A stretch of 58,859 nt of DNA from contig CAMATH010000045.1 of NCBI GenBank assembly GCA_945860955.1, forward strand, positions 1 through 58,859, written 5' to 3'. The notes under the pieces were generated by a model. It saw nothing but the letters and a program-made list of their open reading frames with translations, was not told where the DNA came from and searched no databases. Below, in pieces: positions 9,628 through 19,373 of this stretch (positions are counted from its first letter, which is position 1; every line of letters begins with the position of its first letter). The translations under genes were made by a program, and so were the position numbers. This DNA comes from Planctomicrobium piriforme (lineage in GTDB: Bacteria > Planctomycetota > Planctomycetia > Planctomycetales > Planctomycetaceae).

Positions 9628-10095
9628 ATGAAGGTTGTCGAAGGGGATTTGCTGGCGGGGCCGGGTCGGTACGCGATCGTGGTGGCCCGGTTCAATGATT
9701 TGGTGACGCGCCGTTTGCTGGAGGGCGCACTGGACACGTTGCGCCGCCACGGGGGAGACCTGGAACAGGTCACGGTCGCCTGGGTGCCCGGTTCATTTGA
9801 ATTGCCCTTGGCGGCCGATCGCCTGGCGCGGTCGGGAAAGTACGTCGCGGTGATCTGTCTGGGAGCGGTGATTCAGGGGCAGACGACGCACCACGAATAC
9901 ATCAATCATCAGGTCGCCGCCGGCCTGCAGCGGGCGGCCCTGGAATCGCGGATCCCCGTGACGTTTGGAGTTCTCACGTGCGGAACGATGGAGCAGGCGC
10001 TCGACCGGGCTGGGGGGAAAGCGGGAAACAAGGCGCAAGAGGCGGCATTGGCGGCCATTGAAATGGCCAGCCTGCTGTCGCGGCTGGACGATTGA
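9628..10095 (+). CDS. ribH: 6,7-dimethyl-8-ribityllumazine synthase
   Basis: 155 residues, normal family length. Condenses 5-amino-6-ribitylaminouracil with dihydroxybutanone phosphate in riboflavin synthesis. The N-terminal ARFND strand, WVPGSFELP and the active-site loop GQTTHHEY with the expected His at residue 88 are all present. [14 protein letters not shown] and the C-terminal helix complete the fold. A GGGAG ribosome site precedes the ATG. It is co-directional with nusB, a conserved pairing in many bacteria. Confidence 0.97.
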   Translation: MKVVEGDLLAGPGRYAIVVARFNDLVTRRLLEGALDTLRRHGGDLEQVTVAWVPGSFELPLAADRLARSGKYVAVICLGAVIQGQTTHHEYINHQVAAGLQRAALESRIPVTFGVLTCGTMEQALDRAGGKAGNKAQEAALAAIEMASLLSRLDD

Positions 10096-10151
10096 GTCGG
10101 CTGGCCAACGCAACACAAGTCCTCCGTCGCGGCGGAGGGAAGGAGATACAG

Positions 10152-10805
10152 ATGGCGTCGCGGCGTACGCGGGCACGAGAGACGGCCCTGCAGATGCTTT
10201 ACCAATTTGACATGAACCCCGACATGCCGGCGGAGACAGTGCGCGAGGCGGTTGTGGAACGACTCGAGGACGAGGCTTTGTCCCGATTCGCATGGAGTCT
10301 GTACGTCGGCGTGCTCGATCTGAAAGAGACGCTTGACGCGAGCATCGAGAAAGTGGCGGCGAACTGGTCCTTGCGACGCATGGCCCCCACGGACCGCAAC
10401 GTTCTGCGGATTGGCGCTTTTGAGCTGTCAAGAACCGAAACGCCTCCACGTGTCGTTGTTGATGAGGCGATCGAACTCGCCCGCAAATTCGGATCTGCGC
10501 AATCACCTCAATTCGTCAATGGAATTCTCGACCGCCTGATTCCCGCAGGCCGCCGAACCGGGGCGGGGCGCAGTCCGGCACCCCAGGTGGTTGATCCCCA
10601 ACCGGCCGAATCGCCCGATCAGAGCTCCGACGAAGTTCCCACTCTCACCCCGAATCCGACAACGACACTCGAGGACGCCCACCCAGAGACGCTCGAGAAC
10701 GTGCCTCAGCCAGCCGTGGAATCTCTTCCGGAGTCCAACCCGGCACCGCTGCATGAATCCCCCACGATTCCGGGTGATTCGTCCGCTACTTCTGGAACAG
10801 CGTAA
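10152..10805 (+). CDS. nusB: Transcription antitermination factor NusB with long Pro-rich tail
   Basis: 217 residues from the ATG at 10152, preceded by AAGGAG six bases upstream; an in-frame start at 10092 would overlap ribH and lacks this site. The first 140 residues are a standard NusB helical bundle (RRTRARETALQMLYQFDMN, APTDRNVLRIGAFEL, VNGILDRL) that binds boxA RNA with NusE. About 75 residues of Pro/Ser/Glu-rich, apparently disordered sequence follow, which typical NusB proteins of 130-150 residues lack. Its last 20 bases overlap the end of the convergent LRR gene. Confidence 0.93.
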   Translation: MASRRTRARETALQMLYQFDMNPDMPAETVREAVVERLEDEALSRFAWSLYVGVLDLKETLDASIEKVAANWSLRRMAPTDRNVLRIGAFELSRTETPPRVVVDEAIELARKFGSAQSPQFVNGILDRLIPAGRRTGAGRSPAPQVVDPQPAESPDQSSDEVPTLTPNPTTTLEDAHPETLENVPQPAVESLPESNPAPLHESPTIPGDSSATSGTA

Positions 10806-12276
10806 TCGCTTCGATCTCACAGTCCGGGAGCGATTCTTTGAGTGACCTCACTGACGCCGCCGGGAGTTTGCAATCGTTAAGGTCGAGCGATTTCAGTTGT
10901 GTCATCTTCTGCAGGTGGCTGACCGCATGGTCGTTCAACCGGGTACCCGACAGGACCAATTCGGAGAGCGAAGGGTGCCCCACCAGATGACGGAGCTGAT
11001 CGGGGTCGAATTCCGCGCTATCCGAGAGAATCAATTTCTGAAGCTGTGAACACCCTGCCAGATGCTCCAGTCCAGCTCCCGTGACGGCCGTTTTTCGTAG
11101 TTTCAGCGACTTCAGGGACTTGAGCTCCGCGAGTGATTCAAGCCCTTTGTCGTCGACGTGAGTTTGCGAGAGATCGAGCTGTTCCAGGTGCCTCAACGAC
11201 GTGAGCGATTTCATTCCGGCCGACGTGATCGCGTTGTGTGGAATGACGAGCGACTTCAGCCCTTTGAGGGAGGCGAGTTTCTTCAACCCGCTGTCGGTGA
11301 TCCCGGAGGTCGGCTTATCGGTGACCCCCAGGTCGAGTTTTTCAAGATGCGGCATTCCCGAGAGTGACTCTAACCCGTCGTCCGAAAGCGCCCCCCGTTT
11401 TCCGAAGTTCACAACGCGGAGTTCGTTGAATCGAGGCAATTGACTCGCGACACCGTCGGTCGCCAGCGGTAAAATGATCTCGTACAACACGGGGGCCTTT
11501 TTGACCCCGCTCAGCCCCACCTCCGTCACCGAGCCACCAAACAGGTTGAGAACCCGCAAGTTGGGCAGTTTCGAAAGACTCGGGCCGAGTTTTCGCAAAA
11601 GGTCATCGGTGGCGCGGGGCTTGACGAAGCCCACCTCGACAACCCGCAGCACATCCGGGAGCTTGGGGTCCGCTCGGGGGAGCAGCTCGTCCTTGACGAC
11701 CGCCGCGTTGTCACGCAACAGCGCGACCGCCCCCTCGTCGTCCAGTTCATCGACCGTCGCCACGCCAAACCGCTTCAGCATGGGATCCCCCCCCGGGTCA
11801 ATCGGCCCGACATCCACTGGACGACGTCCTGCGGGTTCGCCGGGATCCACTCTCAGCGACTTGTCTTTGTTCGGAATCAAGTCCTCGGGATTGAGATTCG
11901 CGTCGAGTTGTCCGACTCCGGGGGCGTTTTCCACCCCGGAATCGTCGGGGCCGAATTGGCGCGAACCGCCTGTCACTGGGGGTGTGTCGGTTACCTGGGA
12001 ATTTCTCAGCACGACCGCGCCGACGCCGATCACCACCACCGATGCGATCAGCCCCGCGGTGGTGATGCGGGGGGTTCTCCCGCGCAGCAGTTTCAGCCCC
12101 AGGCCCACCATCCCGGCCACAAATGCGATCCATCCCAGGGTAAACCCGATGACGGGATGTCCCCTGAACCACGTTGTGATCACAGAACAAATGCTGACGC
12201 CGATCGACGTCCATCCCAAGGCTTTGGGGACGTGGCGGACAAATTCGCGGTGACTTCCACTCTTCCGACGGCCCAT
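10786..12276 (-). CDS. Membrane-anchored leucine-rich-repeat protein
   Basis: 496 residues from the ATG at 12276, which has GAGGG nine bases upstream. Three hydrophobic segments near the N-terminus (ALGWTSIGVSICSVITTW, VIGFTLGWIAFVAGMVGLG, GLIASVVVIGVGAVVL) anchor it. A Pro/Asp-rich linker follows, then about ten leucine-rich repeats (for example LRVLNLFGGSVTEVGLSGV and LEQLDLSQTHVDDKGLESL) of the cysteine-lacking kind frequent in planctomycetes. These usually mediate protein contacts; the partner is unknown. The repeat domain probably faces the periplasm, but topology was not computed. Convergent with nusB, 20-base overlap. Confidence 0.85.
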   Translation of the reverse strand: MGRRKSGSHREFVRHVPKALGWTSIGVSICSVITTWFRGHPVIGFTLGWIAFVAGMVGLGLKLLRGRTPRITTAGLIASVVVIGVGAVVLRNSQVTDTPPVTGGSRQFGPDDSGVENAPGVGQLDANLNPEDLIPNKDKSLRVDPGEPAGRRPVDVGPIDPGGDPMLKRFGVATVDELDDEGAVALLRDNAAVVKDELLPRADPKLPDVLRVVEVGFVKPRATDDLLRKLGPSLSKLPNLRVLNLFGGSVTEVGLSGVKKAPVLYEIILPLATDGVASQLPRFNELRVVNFGKRGALSDDGLESLSGMPHLEKLDLGVTDKPTSGITDSGLKKLASLKGLKSLVIPHNAITSAGMKSLTSLRHLEQLDLSQTHVDDKGLESLAELKSLKSLKLRKTAVTGAGLEHLAGCSQLQKLILSDSAEFDPDQLRHLVGHPSLSELVLSGTRLNDHAVSHLQKMTQLKSLDLNDCKLPAASVRSLKESLPDCEIEAITLFQK

Positions 12277-12556
12277 CGGAATAACCCTCACTTTTCGAAA
12301 TCGAGCCAAAGACCACCGACTTCTCGACCGGCGTATTCCGCAGTCTACTCAAACAAACGACCGCACGCATCTGTCGCCCGTGATTTCTCAGGAATGCAAT
12401 AAAGTGGTATGGAGGAGGCGGCGGTCCTTCGACGCTTTCGACCGGCACCCGCCGTGCGCTTCGGCGAGCCGCGAAGCGTCTTGCCACACTCGTCCCGCTC
12501 TGCCAGAATGATCCTTCGCCCTCCGCGTACGGCATCCTCACCATCGGCCGTTCCCC

Positions 12557-13420
12557 ATGAATTCTCAATCTCTCCGGCTGATTGTCGTCGCAGACCGAAA
12601 GATCCCCCGAGTTTCTGCCGCCTGGCCGGAATTCATGGATCTTCTCAACCGCCAGGAGGAATTGAATCTCGTATCCATCGACCGGGATTGCGCCCTGGAT
12701 TTCCGGAAGGTTCAGGCAGATCTGGTCGTGGTACTCGGCGGTGACGGGGCCATTTTGCGCGCCTGTCGTCAGATGGCGGGAACACAAATTCCGGTTGTGG
12801 GCGTCAACCACGGCCGCCTCGGATTCCTCGCCGACCTCTCGCCCGAGCAGTTTCGGGAGAATTTTCCCCGGCTGCTTCAGCGGGACTACCAGGTCGTCAA
12901 TTATCTCATGTACCGCTGTCGGCATTTTTCGGCCGACTCGTCGACCAGCGACGAATTCCTGGGACTCAATGAAGTCGTCATCTCGTCGGGTGGCTCGTTG
13001 CGGATGATCGATGTCGATCTCGCGATCAACGGCGAACCGGTGACGACCTACAGCTCCGACGGACTGATTGTCAGCACACCGGTCGGGTCGACGGCCCACA
13101 ATCTGTCCGCGGGGGGGCCGATCCTTCGGCAGGATCTGCAGGCGTTTGTGATCACGCCGATCTGCCCGCACACACTGACCAACCGACCGCTGGTCGACAG
13201 CGCGGATTGTGTGTACCAGATGAAAGTCCCCCGCGCTCCCGAGGGAACCACTCTGGTGATCGACGGCCAGGTTCGCGTTCCACTCGCGCCGGGGGACGTG
13301 GTCGAAGTGACTCGCGCGGCGGTCTGCTTTCAAATGGCCAAAGTTCCCGGCAGCAGCTACTACGCCACACTGCACCGAAAACTCGGTTGGGGCGGCCGGC
13401 CGAATTACCGAACCGAATAG
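12557..13420 (+). CDS. nadK: NAD kinase
   Basis: 287 residues. Phosphorylates NAD to NADP in the cytoplasm. The GGDGA motif (residues 61-65) is the family GGDGT with Ala in place of Thr. [12 protein letters not shown], the LNEVVI segment and [23 protein letters not shown] are all present. The length is usual. The 280-base region upstream (12277-12556), divergent from the LRR gene, shows no other gene. purC follows after 35 bases on the same strand, so the two may be co-transcribed. Confidence 0.96.
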   Translation: MNSQSLRLIVVADRKIPRVSAAWPEFMDLLNRQEELNLVSIDRDCALDFRKVQADLVVVLGGDGAILRACRQMAGTQIPVVGVNHGRLGFLADLSPEQFRENFPRLLQRDYQVVNYLMYRCRHFSADSSTSDEFLGLNEVVISSGGSLRMIDVDLAINGEPVTTYSSDGLIVSTPVGSTAHNLSAGGPILRQDLQAFVITPICPHTLTNRPLVDSADCVYQMKVPRAPEGTTLVIDGQVRVPLAPGDVVEVTRAAVCFQMAKVPGSSYYATLHRKLGWGGRPNYRTE

Positions 13421-13455
13421 CTTCACTCAACAGAAACCAGGACCACCGACCCGTC

Positions 13456-14343
13456 ATGCGACAGGCCTATCTTAAGTCAGCGCTTCCCGGAAAAACCCCG
13501 AGGCAGGGAAAGGTGCGCGATCTCTACGAATTCGGGGACCGACTGTTGGTCGTCGCCAGCGACCGGATCAGCGCGTTCGACTGGGTTCTTCCCACGGGGA
13601 TCCCCGACAAGGGGCGGGTACTCACGCAGCTCTCCGCGGTCTGGTTTGAGTTGCTGGACGTCGAAAACCACCTGCTCGATCTGGATCCGCGATCGGTCGA
13701 TTTGCCCGCCGGGACCGATGTCGAAGCGCTATTGGGGCGGACAATGGTCGTTCGTCGCGCCAACGTCTATCCCGTCGAATGCGTTGTACGGGGATATCTG
13801 TCCGGTTCAGGCTGGAAAGAGTACCGCCAGACCGGCAAGGTTTGCGGAGTGGCATTGCCCGCCGGCCTCCAGGAAAGCGATCGGCTTTCGGAGCCGATCT
13901 TCACCCCCGCGACGAAAGAAGAATCGGGGCACGATATCAACATTCCGTTTGAACGGATGGCGGAAATCGTGGGGCGGTCAACCGCCGAGGAACTCCGGCG
14001 GATGAGTCTCTCGATCTATCAGCAGGCGTCGGAATACGCGGCGGCCCGGGGGATTCTGCTCGCTGACACCAAATTCGAGTTTGGTGAATTTGCTGGACGC
14101 CCAATTTTGATCGACGAGGTTCTCACTCCCGACAGTTCACGGTTTTGGCCGGCGGACCAGTATGAACCGGGGCATGGCCAGCCCTCATTCGACAAGCAGT
14201 TTGTGCGTGACTGGCTGGAGACGACCGGCTGGGACAAAAACAGTCCTCCCCCCGCGCTTCCCAACGACGTGGTCACACGCACGCGGGAGAAATACATCGA
14301 AGCGTACGAACTGTTATCGGGGAACGGGTTCGCCTGGAAGTGA
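13456..14343 (+). CDS. purC: Phosphoribosylaminoimidazole-succinocarboxamide synthase
   Basis: 295 residues from the ATG at 13456 ([12 protein letters not shown]). Joins CAIR and aspartate in de novo purine synthesis. GKVRDLYEF near residue 19, [35 protein letters not shown], and [18 protein letters not shown] are family signatures. The length matches the longer yeast-like type rather than the 240-residue E. coli type, as in other planctomycetes. A longer frame open to 13207 overlaps nadK in another frame and is not the real start. A hairpin follows the stop codon directly. Confidence 0.97.
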   Translation: MRQAYLKSALPGKTPRQGKVRDLYEFGDRLLVVASDRISAFDWVLPTGIPDKGRVLTQLSAVWFELLDVENHLLDLDPRSVDLPAGTDVEALLGRTMVVRRANVYPVECVVRGYLSGSGWKEYRQTGKVCGVALPAGLQESDRLSEPIFTPATKEESGHDINIPFERMAEIVGRSTAEELRRMSLSIYQQASEYAAARGILLADTKFEFGEFAGRPILIDEVLTPDSSRFWPADQYEPGHGQPSFDKQFVRDWLETTGWDKNSPPPALPNDVVTRTREKYIEAYELLSGNGFAWK

Positions 14344-14344
14344 A

Positions 14345-14367
14345 CCGCCGGGTGAAAATCCCGGCGG
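14345..14367 (+). terminator. Hairpin after purC
   Basis: Perfect 8-bp stem CCGCCGGG / CCCGGCGG with a 7-base loop, starting two bases after the purC stop. There is no clear T-run, so it may be a Rho-assisted or weak terminator. Confidence 0.55.
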
Positions 14368-14463
14368 CGGGAGCCGATCAGGATTACCCCTTTGACAGCG
14401 TCCAAAGCGGACCGTCTTGCCCCGTTTCTTCAGGCCGAGTTTCCAATTTAGGCAGAGAGTCGC

Positions 14464-14500
14464 TTGACTCGCCCGTGTCTCTGTATATACTGTGTATATG
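14464..14500 (+). promoter_or_regulatory. Sigma70-type promoter with probable GntR operator; leaderless start
   Basis: TTGACT (14464-14469) and TATACT (14486-14491) are separated by 16 bases. The -10 region sits in a palindrome GTATATAC (14483-14490), and TGTATATA / TGTATATG repeat 11 bases apart (14482 and 14493), suggesting an autoregulatory operator. The regulator ATG at 14498 falls six bases past the -10 box, where transcription should start, so the mRNA probably lacks a leader. Confidence 0.7.
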
Positions 14501-14896
14501 ACTAATCACAGTTGGATTGTGATTTCTCAAGCCGATCCACGGCCGCTTTACCTCCAGGTCATCGAACAGGTCGAGCGGCGGGTGGCTGTGGGAGACTTGC
14601 CACCGGGGACGGAGCTGCCCTCGATTCGCCAATTGGCGTCCGAGTTGCAGGTCAGTGTCATCACGATCAAACGCGCCTATCTGGAACTCGAACGCGACGG
14701 TGTGATTTCGACCCGGCAGGGAAAAGGATCGGTCGTCGCCGATCGTCCCAACCTGCAAGAGAGCATCCAGGTTCGCGAACTGAAGACTCAACTGGCCCGC
14801 GCCGCCGACCTGGCGCTCTTGTTGGGCCTGTCCCGCACCGAACTGCACAAACGGTTGATTGAGGCCGTCGAGCAGGCGCAACGAGGTAATCCATGA
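14498..14896 (+). CDS. GntR-family (YtrA-type) transcriptional regulator
   Basis: 132 residues: an N-terminal winged helix-turn-helix (PLYLQVIEQVERRVAVG, ELPSIRQLASELQVSVITIKRAYLELERDG) and a short 50-residue helical tail. This is the layout of the YtrA subfamily, which typically represses an adjacent ABC transporter operon. The stop overlaps the start of the ABC ATPase gene by four bases. The ATG at 14498 is preferred to a GTG at 14492, which lies within one base of the -10 box. The inducer is unknown; relatives respond to cell-envelope antibiotics, but that is only family knowledge. Confidence 0.92.
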   Translation: MTNHSWIVISQADPRPLYLQVIEQVERRVAVGDLPPGTELPSIRQLASELQVSVITIKRAYLELERDGVISTRQGKGSVVADRPNLQESIQVRELKTQLARAADLALLLGLSRTELHKRLIEAVEQAQRGNP

Positions 14897-15822
14897 TCCA
14901 CGAAACCGGAGTCGCCGTGAGCACGAAGACCGAGTCGGCGATCACGTTGTCACACGTCTCCAAGCGGTATCGCCACTTCACACTGTCCGACATCTCGCTC
15001 GACTTTCCCCGCGGAACAGTCGTGGGCCTCATCGGCCCCAATGGCGCGGGCAAATCGACGATCATGCGGATCATGATGGGGCTGGTCGCTCCCGACAGCG
15101 GTTCCGTCTCCGTCCTCGGACAACCAATTTCGTCCAATCAGGCGGCGGCGAAACGCGAAATTGGCTATTTCTCGGAAGACATGCGGCTGTACAAGCGGGA
15201 ATCGATTGGGTGGCACCTGCAGTTCGTCCGTTCGGTGTTTCCCGGATGGGATGACGACTATGCCAGCCAGTTGCTCAGTCGATTCGGCCTCAATCCGGAA
15301 CAACACGTGAAGGGGTTATCTCAAGGACAGCGTGTGAAGGCGGTCTTGCTCCTGTTGCTGGCGAGACGCCCGCAGTTGCTGATTCTTGACGAGCCGACAA
15401 ACGGACTGGATCCCGTGGCCCGCCACGAGATTCTCACCGAGCTGATGCGGGTCGTTGAGGACGAAAACCGCACGGTTCTGTTTTCCTCACACAATACGCA
15501 GGACGTGGAGAAGCTCAGCGATTCGATCACGTTCATCGATCGCGGACGTGTGATCGCGTCACGCGGGCGTGACGAGTTTCTGGAGCAATGGCGACGAATT
15601 CGTCTGCAAGCACCGGCCGAGTGGAATGTGCCCGCGATGCCGGGGATTCGTTTGGAGTCTCAATTCCGCAGTCAACGGGTGATTTCAATGGACCAGTTCG
15701 ATCAGGCGGCCCTGGACGCCCTGCAGGCGTCCGGCGCGACCCTGGAGGGAGTCGAGCGAATGACGCTCGAAGAAATTTTCGTCAGTTGCGTCATGCGCGG
15801 ACGCGAGGAGACATCGCCGTGA
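14893..15822 (+). CDS. ABC transporter ATP-binding protein
   Basis: 309 residues, one nucleotide-binding domain. Walker A GPNGAGKST at 48-56, signature LSQGQ at 142-146, Walker B with ILDEPTNGLDP at 164-174, and the H-loop His in FSSHNTQDVE. A C-terminal extension of about 90 residues is typical of YtrB/CcmA-like exporters. It overlaps the regulator gene by four bases and the permease gene by four bases, so the three form one translationally coupled unit. It powers the downstream permease at the inner membrane. Cargo unknown. Confidence 0.95.
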   Translation: MIHETGVAVSTKTESAITLSHVSKRYRHFTLSDISLDFPRGTVVGLIGPNGAGKSTIMRIMMGLVAPDSGSVSVLGQPISSNQAAAKREIGYFSEDMRLYKRESIGWHLQFVRSVFPGWDDDYASQLLSRFGLNPEQHVKGLSQGQRVKAVLLLLLARRPQLLILDEPTNGLDPVARHEILTELMRVVEDENRTVLFSSHNTQDVEKLSDSITFIDRGRVIASRGRDEFLEQWRRIRLQAPAEWNVPAMPGIRLESQFRSQRVISMDQFDQAALDALQASGATLEGVERMTLEEIFVSCVMRGREETSP

Positions 15823-16493
15823 ACACTCAGGCCATCGGGATTCTGTTTCTCAAAGACCTGTACCTTAGCCGTCGTCCACTGTTTGCGTATTTCGCCGCGG
15901 GAATTCTGAGTTCGGCCGTCAGCGTCATTCCGCAACCGACGGTCGCATTCGTCGGGTTCATCCTGATTCTGACTGTGGCGATCGGGTCGGGGATGCATCT
16001 GCTGGGCGAGCTGTTACTTTCCGAGGGAAGCGACCAAACGCGAACGTTTATCCTCAGTCTGCCGGTGAGCCTGCTGGATTACTCGCTCGCCAAGATCGCG
16101 GTCGTGCTGACAACGTTTCTGATTCCCTGGTTCACCATGCTCGCCTGTTCGATCGTTTTGACCGCGGTGCTTCCGTGGAGCAAGGCGGGCGCGATTCCCG
16201 TGCTGGTGGTTGTGTTCTTCGAACTGCTCGCCTCCTATGCGCTGCAGTTGGTCACGGCGGTGATCTCAGACTCGGTCGGCTGGACCATCGCTGTGATGGT
16301 GGCCGGCAATGTGTTTCTCAACCTGTTTCTGATGGCTCTCTTTCAGAATCCAGAAGTCAGCGAATCCATGAAAGCGGCCGTGCCGACTCTCAGTCCGCTG
16401 CTCTTTAAGATCATCTGCGTTGAAGTCGCCATCATCGTCGTGGCGCTGGGACTGGCCGTCGCCATGCAAGTCCGCAAACGCGATCTGGTTTAA
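15819..16493 (+). CDS. ABC-2 type permease subunit
   Basis: 224 residues with about six hydrophobic segments (for example LFAYFAAGILSSAVSVI, TVAFVGFILILTVAIGSG, IAVVLTTFLIPWFTMLACSIV, IICVEVAIIVVALGLAVAM). The GTG at 15819 overlaps the ATPase stop and begins NTQAIGILFLKDLYL, a normal ABC-2 N-terminus. A longer in-frame reading from 15588 lies inside the ATPase gene and is rejected. Together with the ATPase it should form an exporter of the YtrBC kind, controlled by the upstream regulator. The substrate is unknown. Confidence 0.85.
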   Translation: MNTQAIGILFLKDLYLSRRPLFAYFAAGILSSAVSVIPQPTVAFVGFILILTVAIGSGMHLLGELLLSEGSDQTRTFILSLPVSLLDYSLAKIAVVLTTFLIPWFTMLACSIVLTAVLPWSKAGAIPVLVVVFFELLASYALQLVTAVISDSVGWTIAVMVAGNVFLNLFLMALFQNPEVSESMKAAVPTLSPLLFKIICVEVAIIVVALGLAVAMQVRKRDLV

Positions 16494-16555
16494 CGACTGC
16501 GTTTCACACCGAGCGTCGGACCCGACGGAATCCCCCGACTTCCACAGGTTACCTG

Positions 16556-17791
16556 ATGTCCACAATCGAAATCGCCACGCCCGGACCGGTCACCGAATCT
16601 CCACAACCGACCGTTCGCCAGGAGTACGTCTCCGTACGCGGCCAGTCCGACCGGGTTCATTACCTCGACAATCTGCGCGGCGTGGCCATGCTGCTCGGAG
16701 TGTTCCTGCACGCCGCACTGGCGTACGCTCATCCGACTCAGATTGTCTGGCTGGCGACCGATCCCCAATCGAGCGTCCTCGTGGACGCGGCATTCAATTT
16801 CATTCACCTGTTCCGAATGGGGCTGTTTTTTCTCATCTCCGGGTACTTTGCCAAGCTGTTGATCACCCGCAGGGGAACGATGGGTTTCGTCCGGAACCGC
16901 GCCGTGCGGATCGTCCTCCCGTTCATCCTGTTTTACCCGTTCCTGCTGGGACTGTTGATCGCGGTCGTCGTGTTCGCGATGTCATATCTGTCTCACCCGC
17001 TTGGCTTAATCGGCGTCATCGTCAAGGCCTCGAAAGAAACCCCCCAGGCTGCCTCGTCCCAGCCTTGGTCCACCATGCATCTCTGGTTCCTGTACTACCT
17101 GACCCTGTTTGCCGCGCTGACCGTGGTCCTTTCGCGCTTCGGCTCGATGCGACTGGATTGGTTGTCTCGTCGCCCCTGGCTGGTGGCGCTCGCTCCCCTG
17201 GCACTCGTGCCGGGCGTCTTGCTGGGTGGGCTCGGAATTCCCGCTCCCGAGTCGTTTGTTCCCCAGATCTGGCCGTTGTGGTTTTACGGACTGTTCTACT
17301 GGGCGGGGTGGCAGTTCTTCGGACGGGAAGAGTCCCTCGCGGCGTTCAAGCCGTGGACCGGGGCGATCACCGCGGTCGGCTGCGCGCTGTTTGTGCCGTA
17401 TTACCTGCTGCTTCCCAAAGTCGACGCCTCGATCTTTGAGACGGGGGTGGTCCCCAGTCTGAGCCCAGGCCTGACGCTCTTCGCAGGGGTTTTGACAGCA
17501 TACCTCGCGACACTCTTGACCTTGCTGTCGCTGCTGATTGGGCAACAGTACCTGTCACGCCGAAGCCCCGCACTCCGACTGTTGTCCGACGCCTCGTACT
17601 GGATCTATCTGGTCCATCTTCCGGTGGTCTACTTTCTGCAGACACTGCTGATCGAGGCACCGCTTGGTCTGGCGGCGAAGTTGCTGCTGGTCAACGCCGG
17701 CACGTTGCTCTTCTGCATGGCGACCTACATCGTGTTCGTGCGGTACACTCCCATTGGCTGGATGCTGAATGGCAAACGGGCATTTCCCTGA
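16556..17791 (+). CDS. Acyltransferase family 3 / OpgC-like membrane protein
   Basis: 411 residues, about ten membrane segments. After a 33-residue soluble start comes RVHYLDNLRGVAMLLGVFLHAALAY, the hallmark of acyltransferase-3 proteins, with the conserved His in the first segment. Further signatures are FRMGLFFLISGYFAKLL and a region of Arg-rich loops. Such proteins transfer acyl or succinyl groups to sugars or glycans at the inner membrane; OpgC (MdoC) is the nearest characterised kind. The gene lies 62 bases after the permease gene but is not obviously part of that operon. Acceptor unknown. Confidence 0.88.
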   Translation: MSTIEIATPGPVTESPQPTVRQEYVSVRGQSDRVHYLDNLRGVAMLLGVFLHAALAYAHPTQIVWLATDPQSSVLVDAAFNFIHLFRMGLFFLISGYFAKLLITRRGTMGFVRNRAVRIVLPFILFYPFLLGLLIAVVVFAMSYLSHPLGLIGVIVKASKETPQAASSQPWSTMHLWFLYYLTLFAALTVVLSRFGSMRLDWLSRRPWLVALAPLALVPGVLLGGLGIPAPESFVPQIWPLWFYGLFYWAGWQFFGREESLAAFKPWTGAITAVGCALFVPYYLLLPKVDASIFETGVVPSLSPGLTLFAGVLTAYLATLLTLLSLLIGQQYLSRRSPALRLLSDASYWIYLVHLPVVYFLQTLLIEAPLGLAAKLLLVNAGTLLFCMATYIVFVRYTPIGWMLNGKRAFP

Positions 17792-17899
17792 ATTCGCGCC
17801 GTCTCGTTTCAGGGCGATCGTATCGACCACAATTCCGCTTGCCGTGACTCCACGCAGAGGGTACCGTCGCGGACGTCCATTCCCGATCGAGAATCCACG

Positions 17900-19342
17900 A
17901 TGCCCACGACGCGCTCGCAACTCAAGCTCCTTCGACCTTCAAACCGCATGGATCGTCATGGCTGGATCGAACTGCGGATCGCCGGCTCGCCGGCGGAACG
18001 GGGTTTTCAGCATGGGTACTGGCTGGCCCCCGAATTGCGCGGCGCGCTCAAGTCGATCCGACATCTGATTCTCATGGACACCGGTGTGCCGTTTGACTGG
18101 TTCGCCGCCAACGCGGCGGCGATGTATCTGCCGGTGTTACAGTCCAATTGGGAGGGGAAGCTCGCGGACCAGTTCGGCGTCGAGATTCTTGAGGAGCTGC
18201 AGGGAATCGTCGACGGCGCGAACGCCAACCGGACGACGCGCGGGGCGAAGATCACACTGACCGACCTGCTGGGCTGGAACGGGTACCCCGAGTTGATCTG
18301 CCAATGGTGGCCGGCGGTCCAGGCCGGGAAAGTGACTCCCGCCGTCCCGCTGCCGAGCGGAGCGCTGGCGTCGGCGGTAGCCATCCCCCCCCGGCATCAT
18401 TTTCACCACAGTTGCAGCGCGTTTGTCGCCTGTGGTGAACAGACCCGGGATGGCGACGTCGTCATCGCCCAGACGACCTGGCAACGATTCGCCAACGGCG
18501 ACGCGTACAACATCATTCTGGATCTGAAACCCGAACGGGGAGAACGTCTGCTGATGCAGTCGGTCCCGGGTTATGTGTACAGCAGCACCGATTTTTGTGT
18601 GACCGGAGCCCAACTGGGGGTCGCCGAGACGTCGCTCAACTGCAACGGATTCGACCCGACCGCGCTCCCCGAGTTCCTGAGAATGCGTCGCGCATGTCAA
18701 TTCGCCGACAGCATTTCGGCATGGTGCGATCTGTTCAAATTCGGCAACAATGGCGGGTACGTGAATACCTGGCTGCTGGCCGACGCCCGCAAGCGGTCGA
18801 TCGCCGCCTACGAACTCACACTCCAGCACGATGTCCTGCACCCCGTATTGGAGACAGGGTATTACGCGAGTTGCAACATCGCGCTCTCTCCCGCGGTCCG
18901 GAATCTCGATTGTTCCGGTCCTTCGGGGTTTGACAACATTCAAATGAGCGGTGGACGCCGGACGCGCTTCGAACAACTGATGCGGCAGCATCGCGGACAG
19001 CTCGATCCGGTGTTGGCGAGAGCGGTTCTCGCCGACCATGGAGACCTTTACACACGTGAGGAATCTCCCAGTTCCCGAACGATTTGCGGCCACTTCGATG
19101 TCGATCAGGCGCAATTCCCCGGCGTCGGGCAAGGCCCGAATTACCCTTGGGGATCACTGGACGGGAAGGTCGCTGGCGGACAGATGATTCGCGACTTACA
19201 ACTCGACGCGCGGTGGGGGCGTGCCTGCGGAACCCCTTTCGACGCCAACGCGTTTTTCCGAGAGAATCCGCAATATGAGTGGATGAAGGGGCACACAAAA
19301 AGTCGCCCGACACAGCCGTGGACGACGTTTCCCACGGAGTGA
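17900..19342 (+). CDS. C45-type autoproteolytic hydrolase / phospholipase B-like protein
   Basis: 480 residues. Ntn-hydrolase fold: after a pro-segment, Cys172 in HHSCSAFVACG should become the N-terminal nucleophile. Downstream WQRFANGDAYNIILDLKP, GYVYSSTDFCVTGAQLGVAETSL and NNGGYVNTWLLADA match the phospholipase B-like/acyl-CoA:6-APA acyltransferase pattern. Relatives cleave amide bonds of small acyl compounds or lipids. No clear signal peptide is visible. A start at codon 17 (17948) is possible. Substrate unknown; calling it phospholipase or amidase would be over-reading. Confidence 0.78.
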   Translation: MPTTRSQLKLLRPSNRMDRHGWIELRIAGSPAERGFQHGYWLAPELRGALKSIRHLILMDTGVPFDWFAANAAAMYLPVLQSNWEGKLADQFGVEILEELQGIVDGANANRTTRGAKITLTDLLGWNGYPELICQWWPAVQAGKVTPAVPLPSGALASAVAIPPRHHFHHSCSAFVACGEQTRDGDVVIAQTTWQRFANGDAYNIILDLKPERGERLLMQSVPGYVYSSTDFCVTGAQLGVAETSLNCNGFDPTALPEFLRMRRACQFADSISAWCDLFKFGNNGGYVNTWLLADARKRSIAAYELTLQHDVLHPVLETGYYASCNIALSPAVRNLDCSGPSGFDNIQMSGGRRTRFEQLMRQHRGQLDPVLARAVLADHGDLYTREESPSSRTICGHFDVDQAQFPGVGQGPNYPWGSLDGKVAGGQMIRDLQLDARWGRACGTPFDANAFFRENPQYEWMKGHTKSRPTQPWTTFPTE

Positions 19343-19373
19343 GACCGGGGGCGATCCGGCTGGAGGTTGTCGG

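Noticed and set aside
13207-13455. Upstream extension of purC
   Set aside because: Overlaps nadK in another frame and family similarity begins at the ATG at 13456.
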